This document shows positions 58,644 through 64,000 of a stretch of DNA of 64,000 nucleotides, one piece after another; position 1 is the stretch's first letter, and every line of letters begins with the position of its first letter. The notes under the pieces were generated by a model that did no database searches, had not been told where the DNA came from, and saw only the letters and a program-made list of their open reading frames with translations. A program made the position numbers and the translations under genes. The stretch spans positions 1 through 64,000 of the forward strand of contig JAPKFB010000011.1 of assembly GCA_028821775.1 (NCBI GenBank). Reading direction: 5' to 3'. This DNA comes from Roseibacillus sp. Its GTDB lineage: Bacteria; Verrucomicrobiota; Verrucomicrobiia; Verrucomicrobiales; Akkermansiaceae.

Positions 58644-58994
58644 TCACTCGCCGATCTCCACCTTTCCTCCTGCTTGGTCCACATTAACAAAGGTCACCCG
58701 CGTCGAAAAGATGGGCTCGCCATCAGCGACCTTGCCCCGTCGCACGCTCACTTCGTAAGTCACCGAAGAGAATCCCTTGCTACATTGCTCGGAGCGAATC
58801 GAGAGAATCGTTCCCTCGCGGACGCTGTGACGAAACTCAACCTTGTCCATCGCAAGGGTGACAAAACGACAGGCAGGGTAATCGAGGCTGGCTGCGATCC
58901 AACTCGCTTCGTCGACCCAGCGCAGGAGGCGCCCCCCAAAGAGGAATCCATACTGGTTCAAGTCTTCGGGAAGGACCAAGTGGTGGGTCTCCAT
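58644..58994 (-). CDS. hotdog-fold acyl-CoA thioesterase
   Basis: Thioesterase of 116 residues of the YciA/BACH type, hydrolysing acyl-CoA. LPEDLNQYGFLFGGRLLRWVDE is split here by its two parts: LPEDLNQYGFLFGG and RLLRWVDE; the latter contains the catalytic acid helix. The strand MDKVEFRHSVREG is also typical. The ATG at 58994 has a strong GGAGG ribosome-binding site; an in-frame TTG at 59015 is less likely. It lies 21 bp downstream of the jag gene. Confidence 0.9.
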   Translation of the reverse strand: METHHLVLPEDLNQYGFLFGGRLLRWVDEASWIAASLDYPACRFVTLAMDKVEFRHSVREGTILSIRSEQCSKGFSSVTYEVSVRRGKVADGEPIFSTRVTFVNVDQAGGKVEIGE

Positions 58995-59015
58995 CGCACT
59001 ACCCTCCGCTGACAA

Positions 59016-59468
59016 TCAGGACTTGGGCTGGATCACAATGCGCTTGAGGCGCTCGTCGCTCCGGGGCGAGATGGTTTCGATCTCGTCATCGTCCACCAGC
59101 GCATTGTGAACGATGCGTCGATGGTAGGCATTGAGAGGGCGCATCTTCATCGCCTTCCCAGATTCCTTCGCCTCTTCAGCGAGCTCTTTGGCGGTGGCGA
59201 TCAGGCACTCTTCCTCGCGCACTCGAAATTGATCACAATCGACCCGAATGCGCGGCGGATCCTCCATCTTCTTCTGGAGGATGCGATTGACAAGATACTG
59301 CAGATCGTCGAGACGGTCGCCATGCTTCCCGATCAGGAGCTGGCTATCTTCGGTCGTAATCTTAAGAGAGGGACCTTCCTCGTTGTCTTCCTCTTCAATC
59401 GTCGCCGAGAACCCCAAGTGGGTGACCATGTTTTCAAGAATTTGGTGAGCTGCGGAAAGCGCTTCCAT
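59016..59468 (-). CDS. Jag/KhpB-like KH-R3H RNA-binding protein
   Basis: Protein of 150 residues. A KH domain (LLIGKHGDRLDDLQYLVNR) binds RNA through its GKHG loop. An R3H domain follows (MRPLNAYHRRIVHNAL). The N-terminal Jag domain of Firmicutes is reduced to a short helical part. In Bacillus and Streptococcus this protein partners KhpA and links RNA binding to cell division. Its place after yidC is the classical one. Confidence 0.92.
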   Translation of the reverse strand: MEALSAAHQILENMVTHLGFSATIEEEDNEEGPSLKITTEDSQLLIGKHGDRLDDLQYLVNRILQKKMEDPPRIRVDCDQFRVREEECLIATAKELAEEAKESGKAMKMRPLNAYHRRIVHNALVDDDEIETISPRSDERLKRIVIQPKS

Positions 59469-59664
59469 GTCTGGAGTCTAGTTCGATCAATTGAGCCGTC
59501 AACGCATCTCGGAATGGAGCGCAAAATAGACGAAAGGCGGGAAGCTAGGCGGTTTGTTGAAATCGAGTCCGCAGATCAGAGTGAACTGCTGCCACTCGCA
59601 GGGGAAGATCACGACTAGGCCTCCAAAAACCACCTCCTTCTCGTCCGGTCCGCCTCGAACGCAG

Positions 59665-61545
59665 CTAGCCCCCGGTGCGCGGACGGTTCTTCTTGGGCTT
59701 CTTGGGATCGGGGCCGCCCATCTGCTTTGCACGCTGGGCCTTTTGCGCCTTTTTGGCTTCCTCGGCCCGGGCCGCCATCTTCTGGAAGAATCCCGCTCCC
59801 CCGGCCTTTTTCTTTTTGAGCTCAGGCTCGGGAAGGCGTTTGGTGATGAGCATTTGCCCGATGGCAAAGATGTTCGATGTCGTCCAATAGAGGGCGAGCG
59901 CGGAGGCGAAGTTGTAACAGAAGAAGAAAAAGATGATCGGCATCATCATGAAGAGCCGCCGCTGCATCTTGTCGCCGGTCTTGGGAGTGAGCGACATCTG
60001 CAAGACCATGGTGACCGCCATCACGATGGGGAGCAGGTTCACGCCATTTCCAAGGAAGGGCAGCGAGAACGGAAGATGGTAAATGGTATCGGGCTGAGAC
60101 AGATCCTCCACCCAGAGGAAGGACTGCTGCCGCAACTCCACCGCATACATCAGCATGGTGTAGAAGCCGAAGAAGATGGGAATCTGCACGATGAGCGGGA
60201 GACAACCGCCGAGCGGGTTGATCCCATACTCGCGGTACATCTTCATCATCTCCTGGTTCATCCGCTGCGGATCGTCCGCATACTTCTCCTTGAGATCCTT
60301 CATCTCCGGTTGCAGCTTCGACATGCGCTTCATGGCGCGCGTCGACTTGTTCTGGAGCGGCCACATCACCCCCCGGATGATGACGGTCAGCGCAACGATC
60401 GCCCAGCCCCAGCCCCACGCCGGAGCCATCGGCCCAAAGATCCACGAGTGCAGGACATTGAGGAGCCAGTTGAGGAACCAGCTGATGGGACCCAGCCAGC
60501 CATAGTTCATGACATCGCCCCGTCCCTCGCCCGTCTTACGCAGCACGAGGTTGCTCTTGGGCCCCATGAAGACTTCGAAGGAGATCGGAAATTCACTGTT
60601 CGCGGCCAAGGTCTCATCCGGCAGGCTCATCCCCATGCGGATTGCTTCCGCCGCTAATCCCCCGGCTGGTTCAGGCAACCGAACGGAATCACGGAACCCC
60701 CAAATTTCCGCGAGGTACGGAGTGTCCGGTTCAACGATGGTGGCGAAGAATTGGTTGTTCACCCCCGCGAAGCCGAGGCTCCCGGCATCTTTTTCGTAGA
60801 TGGGCTTCTTGCCTTTCTTGAACTTGGCTACCGGGTATTTCTTGTAGTCGTCATCCTTGCGATAGAAGAGGGTGGTGTGACGATCAGGCTCGCCTTTCCA
60901 GAGGGGAGTCGCGGAGCCGGCGAAGATTCCGTAGTCCTTGAGGTCAATCTTGTCGTTGCCCCCATTGATGAAAACGATCTTGAGATTCAGGAGGTAGGAA
61001 TTGCCGGCCTCCGTGTCGTCGACCAGAGACCAGATCTTGCGAACAAACAGCTTGTCGTTGATCTGCCCAAAGAAGGTCACGCTCGTGGCACTGCTCTTTT
61101 CTTCCTGGTACTTGTAAATGACATCGAGGTACTCGTCGGGGTCGGTGGTGAGTCGCCCCACGGGCTCCTCTCCGAAACGATTGAGACGGACTAGATTCTC
61201 GCTGTCGCCCACCGCAAACTGATCGATGAACTCGGCATACTTCACCCCTCCTCCGTATGTCGTGAAGGCAAAAGTGGTATCCTTGGTCCGAAGTTCGATG
61301 ATCTGCTCTTCGACCACCGGCTCTGGCGTCGGCACCGGCACCGGGGGAGCATCGGGATTATCCGGATCGGGGACGGTGCCCACCACGGGATTGGCCTTCG
61401 CCTTCTTTGCTTCTTTCGCTTCCCGCTCCGCCTCCTGCTCCTGCTTCTGCTTCTGCAGCTCTTCACGGTTCTTCCCCATGAAGTGCCAGTTCACGGCAAG
61501 TCCTAAGCAGCAGAGCGCTAATACAATCCAAGCTTTCCGGTCCAA
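59665..61545 (-). CDS. yidC: membrane protein insertase YidC
   Basis: Inner-membrane insertase of the Gram-negative type, about 627 residues. An N-terminal span (KAWIVLALCCLGLAVNWHF), a Lys/Glu-rich and Pro-rich linker, a large periplasmic beta domain and a C-terminal five-span core are visible. The core contains NKSTRAMKRMSKLQPEMKDL, INPLGGCLPLIVQIPIFFG and a basic C-terminal tail that may contact ribosomes. The TTG at 61545 is chosen: it starts 7 bp after the yidD stop and directly before the first span. The frame is open to an ATG at 61647, which would overlap yidD by 95 bp. Confidence 0.95.
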   Translation of the reverse strand: MDRKAWIVLALCCLGLAVNWHFMGKNREELQKQKQEQEAEREAKEAKKAKANPVVGTVPDPDNPDAPPVPVPTPEPVVEEQIIELRTKDTTFAFTTYGGGVKYAEFIDQFAVGDSENLVRLNRFGEEPVGRLTTDPDEYLDVIYKYQEEKSSATSVTFFGQINDKLFVRKIWSLVDDTEAGNSYLLNLKIVFINGGNDKIDLKDYGIFAGSATPLWKGEPDRHTTLFYRKDDDYKKYPVAKFKKGKKPIYEKDAGSLGFAGVNNQFFATIVEPDTPYLAEIWGFRDSVRLPEPAGGLAAEAIRMGMSLPDETLAANSEFPISFEVFMGPKSNLVLRKTGEGRGDVMNYGWLGPISWFLNWLLNVLHSWIFGPMAPAWGWGWAIVALTVIIRGVMWPLQNKSTRAMKRMSKLQPEMKDLKEKYADDPQRMNQEMMKMYREYGINPLGGCLPLIVQIPIFFGFYTMLMYAVELRQQSFLWVEDLSQPDTIYHLPFSLPFLGNGVNLLPIVMAVTMVLQMSLTPKTGDKMQRRLFMMMPIIFFFFCYNFASALALYWTTSNIFAIGQMLITKRLPEPELKKKKAGGAGFFQKMAARAEEAKKAQKAQRAKQMGGPDPKKPKKNRPRTGG

Positions 61546-61552
61546 AACAGTT

Positions 61553-61855
61553 TCAGTAAGTTGAGTTGCGGGCGCCGTCGGGCTTGTGTTCTTCGCAGGT
61601 CTCCTGCGAATCAAACTGAGCTCCCTTGACGGGCGGGACGGGGTCATAACCGCAGCTACCCCATGGATGACAGCGTAAAATCCTACGAATGCCCATCCAG
61701 CTCCCCTTCAGCGACCCGTGCCGCTCCACCGCTTCGAGGACATAGTTCGAGCACGTGGGGTCATAACGACAAATCCCCCCCCCGGACAAAGCCCGCAAAA
61801 TTGGGCTAATCAGGCGCTGATAGCCTCGAATGCCAAGCCGAATCAGGATCTTCAT
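61553..61855 (-). CDS. yidD: membrane protein insertion efficiency factor YidD
   Basis: Protein of 100 residues with the YidD signature: [11 protein letters not shown], then [19 protein letters not shown], and [14 protein letters not shown]. Conserved cysteines are all present. It assists YidC-dependent insertion. The ATG at 61855 matches the family N-terminus (MKILIRLGI) and follows rnpA by 1 bp, so the genes are tightly coupled. Open frame upstream to 61915 overlaps rnpA. Confidence 0.93.
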   Translation of the reverse strand: MKILIRLGIRGYQRLISPILRALSGGGICRYDPTCSNYVLEAVERHGSLKGSWMGIRRILRCHPWGSCGYDPVPPVKGAQFDSQETCEEHKPDGARNSTY

Positions 61856-61856
61856 C

Positions 61857-62210
61857 TCAGGAGGGATCGCGCAAGATTCCGAGCTGCTGCGCCAGACGCA
61901 GCCAGTCGGCCTCAAGTTGCAGAAAGCTAGCCTCGCTCGCCCGGTGACGAGCGACCATTACAAGATAACGGCCCATTTGCAGTTTCTCGCCGTGCTTGCT
62001 GATGATGGAGCGCAGGCGGCGGCGGATCTTGTTGCGCGTAACGGCATTGCCCACCCGGCGCGAGGTAATGAGCCCGATTTTCAGATCCTTGATGGCGGGA
62101 TCGAGCAAAGTTGCCATCAAGAAATAACGACAGGCGGTCGATTCACCCTCTTTTCGCACAGACGCGAACTCATGGCGCCGACTCATGCTCATTCGGCGCG
62201 GTAGCTGCAT
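61857..62210 (-). CDS. rnpA: ribonuclease P protein component
   Basis: Basic protein of 117 residues that supports the catalytic RNA of RNase P in tRNA 5' maturation. The family signature is [17 protein letters not shown], preceded by KIGLITSRR. Length is typical. An in-frame ATG at 62192 (MSMSRRHEF begins there with one residue shift) is a possible alternative start. It lies 30 bp downstream of rpmH in the classical order. Confidence 0.94.
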   Translation of the reverse strand: MQLPRRMSMSRRHEFASVRKEGESTACRYFLMATLLDPAIKDLKIGLITSRRVGNAVTRNKIRRRLRSIISKHGEKLQMGRYLVMVARHRASEASFLQLEADWLRLAQQLGILRDPS

Positions 62211-62240
62211 GGATCGATGGCGGTCCAGCCGCCGGAGCAG

Positions 62241-62426
62241 TTACTTCCCGTGCTGAACGGTGTGTCGCTTGTAATGGAGCTCTGCGCCCTTGGGCAGGAG
62301 ACGCTTACGACCCTTCCGGCGTCGATTCTTGAGGATCCCACGGCCAGCCTTAGTGGCCATGCGGGCCCGGAAGCCGTGTTGGCGCTTGCGGACTCGTTTG
62401 GAGGGTTGGTAAGTGCGCTTACTCAT
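62241..62426 (-). CDS. rpmH: 50S ribosomal protein L34
   Basis: Highly basic protein of 61 residues. The canonical L34 sequence occupies residues 1-43 ([41 protein letters not shown]). The usual length is about 44-46, so this copy has an extra C-terminal tail of roughly 15 residues ([15 protein letters not shown]). It heads the rpmH-rnpA-yidD-yidC-jag operon. dnaA, often next door in other bacteria, is absent. Confidence 0.96.
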   Translation of the reverse strand: MSKRTYQPSKRVRKRQHGFRARMATKAGRGILKNRRRKGRKRLLPKGAELHYKRHTVQHGK

Positions 62427-62470
62427 TATTCTAGGCTGTTTTGGGCGCGATCAAGGACGCGGGGGGCGGG

Positions 62471-62498
62471 AGACTAGCCAGAGGTCGGTGGTTGTCAA
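62471..62498 (-). promoter_or_regulatory. candidate promoter of the rpmH operon
   Basis: Minus-strand TTGACA (62493-62498), a 16-bp spacer and TAGTCT (62471-62476), 44 bp upstream of the rpmH ATG. The -35 is perfect consensus and the distance fits a short leader. Confidence 0.5.
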
Positions 62499-62572
62499 TG
62501 CGTCAGGGAGCATTCTGCGCTTAAAACCCCAAAAAACTGACTAGGCCTCCTTCGCCTGCTAGCCACAAAGGG

Positions 62573-63063
62573 ATGTTCCGGTCCTCCCCAGCCCGGAATA
62601 CCCTTGAACCTAAGGTCCACGACGAACCGACGACCATTGAGGATTTCCCGGATCTGACGGGCCTCGTGATCGAGCTCATGGAATTGCAGCAGGATCTCAC
62701 CCCGAACCGCGAGGCCCAGGAACGAGGAGTTCTCCTCATCCTCGAAGAACCAAGCCGAGGCCGGATTTTTGTGCTCCGCAGCGGCGATCGAATCAGCGGT
62801 CTGGTCAACCTCCTCTTTACCAATTCCATCGCAGGGTGAGGATTAGTGATCCCCATGGAGGACATCGTGGTCCACTCCGATCATCGGCGGCAAGGCCTAC
62901 CGCCCTCTCCTCCTCAAACACGTGGTTTCCTTCGCCGAAGCAAAAACATTTTCGGAGGATCACCTTCCTCACCGATAAAATGAGCCCCCCGTCGCAGGAA
63001 TTCTTCTCGAGACCTCAATTCGAATCCTCCCACCTGATCCCGATGAGGCGCTTGCTAGCTTAG
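62573..63063 (+). pseudogene. decayed GNAT acetyltransferase
   Basis: A recognisable GNAT N-acetyltransferase broken three times. The first frame (62573-62839) gives LILEEPSRGRIFVLRSGD and ISGLVNLLFTNSIAG and then meets TGA. Past that stop the same frame continues GLVIPMEDIVVHSDHRRQG, the acetyl-CoA-binding approach. The frame then shifts to YRPLLLKHVVSFAEAKTF, and shifts again to FRRITFLTDKMSPPSQEFF and FESSHLIPMRRLLA, the usual C-terminus. One nonsense codon plus two frameshifts make simple sequencing error unlikely. Confidence 0.8.
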
Positions 63064-63089
63064 GCTTTTCACATAACATCCTTTACCCC

Positions 63090-63356
63090 ATGGCTGTGCT
63101 TCAACCCCTTGCTATCGCTGCTGCCGACTTGTTGGCGCTCTCGATGGTGGCGGTGCTCAGCTTTGCCCTTGGCATGATCGTGACCATCCTTTTCGTGATG
63201 GCTCGCAGCGGAACCAGGCCCCCTGACATCGATATCGAGTTCCTCGAGGAGGAAGAAGAAGGAGAGGGGTCTCACAAACTCGAAGCCCGCGGCGAACTAC
63301 CAGCCGAAGCGCCCCGCGAATTGTGGGAGCTCGATCCCGATTGGTGGAAGGCGTAG
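63090..63356 (+). CDS. small membrane protein with acidic tail
   Basis: Protein of 88 residues: one long hydrophobic region (LAIAAADLLALSMVAVLSF then ALGMIVTILFVMA), then a soluble tail with an acidic run (EFLEEEEEGEG) and a C-terminal LWELDPDWWKA. The tail end looks like a short interaction motif. No family recognised. It lies 27 bp after the acetyltransferase remnant and is convergent with trpB. Confidence 0.65.
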   Translation: MAVLQPLAIAAADLLALSMVAVLSFALGMIVTILFVMARSGTRPPDIDIEFLEEEEEGEGSHKLEARGELPAEAPRELWELDPDWWKA

Positions 63357-63427
63357 GAGCCACCGGCTCTTCTCGATGAGCTCTCCTGTAACTCGGGCCT
63401 CCTGAAAAGTAGGCTCCAGCCGACACC

Positions 63428-64000
63428 CTACTCCCCAAGCAGGAAGCGACAGGCCTGATCCACATCCTTGTCGCCCCGTCCCGAAAGGTTGGCGATGATC
63501 ACGTCCCTGGCGGGTAAGTTGGGCGCAACTTTCGAGACGTAGGCAATCGCGTGCGAGCTCTCGAGGGCGGGAATGAGCCCTTCCGTTTCGGAAAGCTCCT
63601 TGAATCCAGCGAGAGCCTCGTCGTCGGTCGCGTAGGTGTATTCCACCCGCCCGAGCTCTTTCAAATAGGCGTGCTCGGGACCGATCGCAGCGTAGTCGAG
63701 CCCTGCACTCACCGAATGGGTGAGCTCGATCTGTCCGTCCTCGTTGGCGAGCAGCCAGGTCTTGGTCCCCTGCAACACGCCGAGTTTGCCACCCTGAAAA
63801 CGAGCGGCATGCCTTTCAGGAACGATTCCCTCCCCACCGGCTTCCACGCCGACCATCCGCACCTCCTCGTCTTCAAGAAAGGGATGGAACAACCCGATCG
63901 CATTCGATCCTCCGCCCACACAGGCCACCAGAAGATTTGGAAGGCGGCCCTCTGCCGCCAGGATCTGCCCGCGCGCTTCCACGCCGATCACCCGGTGGAA
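63428..64000 (-). CDS. trpB: tryptophan synthase beta chain, C-terminal part (runs off the window)
   Basis: Minus-strand frame open to the window edge, so the 5' part (including the PLP-binding Lys) is outside. The visible 190 residues match the C-terminal half of Trp[18 protein letters not shown] (PLP phosphate loop), [17 protein letters not shown] and [13 protein letters not shown], then [10 protein letters not shown]. The enzyme joins indole and serine to make tryptophan with TrpA. No trpA lies downstream on this strand inside the window. Confidence 0.93.
   Translation of the reverse strand, partial: FHRVIGVEARGQILAAEGRLPNLLVACVGGGSNAIGLFHPFLEDEEVRMVGVEAGGEGIVPERHAARFQGGKLGVLQGTKTWLLANEDGQIELTHSVSAGLDYAAIGPEHAYLKELGRVEYTYATDDEALAGFKELSETEGLIPALESSHAIAYVSKVAPNLPARDVIIANLSGRGDKDVDQACRFLLGE

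Noticed and set aside
61546-61647. Upstream ATG for yidC giving a 660-residue protein
   Set aside because: It would overlap yidD by 95 bp and add a non-membrane N-terminal extension absent from the family; the TTG at 61545 fits better.

Overview
The window looks like a chromosomal segment from a marine-type Verrucomicrobiota bacterium, probably Verrucomicrobiales. That assignment is inferred from gene families, not from a marker gene. The indicators are three DUF1501 proteins, two PSCyt1/DUF1549/DUF1553 cytochrome-like proteins and one PVC-type heme-binding dehydrogenase, all characteristic of Planctomycetes and Verrucomicrobia. A Gram-negative type YidC, many secreted hydrolases and sodium-coupled carriers (DASS, BASS) fit the same picture. 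No prophage, insertion sequence, CRISPR array or plasmid function was seen.

Layout. 0.2-5.2 kb: tRNA-Tyr, class II fructose-bisphosphate aldolase, a membrane protein, pterin dehydratase, a lipoprotein, an L,D-transpeptidase, a LysE exporter and a small cytochrome. 5.6-17.5 kb: aconitase, a large secreted nuclease, a DbpA-like DEAD-box helicase, an HI0933-type flavoprotein and RapA. 18-29 kb: prolyl oligopeptidase, rhodanese, a DksA-like zinc-finger protein, a gingipain-like C25 peptidase, a PVC heme-binding protein, a Dabb protein, a cupin and a DASS transporter. 29.4-40.5 kb: a one-strand cluster of PQQ-type beta-propeller, metallopeptidase, two PSCyt1/DUF1549/DUF1553 proteins and two DUF1501 proteins. 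41-54 kb: M14 carboxypeptidase, PhyH dioxygenase coupled to an unknown exported protein, DUF885 peptidase, FKBP isomerase, FMN reductase with a third DUF1501 protein, an esterase-like protein and a BASS transporter. 54.4-64 kb: TetR regulator, EVE protein, an FAD enzyme, a thioesterase, the core block rpmH-rnpA-yidD-yidC-jag, and the 3' part of trpB.

The accessory content points to a heterotroph living on polymers: at least five exported peptidases, a nuclease, an esterase and the DUF1501/DUF1549 machinery often found near sulfatases and polysaccharide catabolism in this phylum.

The most striking unexplained signal is gene decay. Recognisable but broken genes lie between healthy ones: an O-methyltransferase (13.1-13.4 kb), a sulfatase (48.4-48.8 kb), a radical SAM protein that has lost its iron-sulfur half (56.5-57.0 kb) and a GNAT acetyltransferase with a nonsense codon and two frameshifts (62.6-63.1 kb). 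Weaker candidates lie at 17.6-18.0, 29.2-29.4 and 55.4-55.9 kb. The M14 carboxypeptidase reading frame continues upstream through a signal peptide but has no standard start codon. A gene-poor stretch at 55.1-55.4 kb holds a direct repeat and a candidate structured RNA. No clearly new multi-gene system could be demonstrated; the best candidates are the 29.4-40.5 kb cluster and the PhyH-linked pair.
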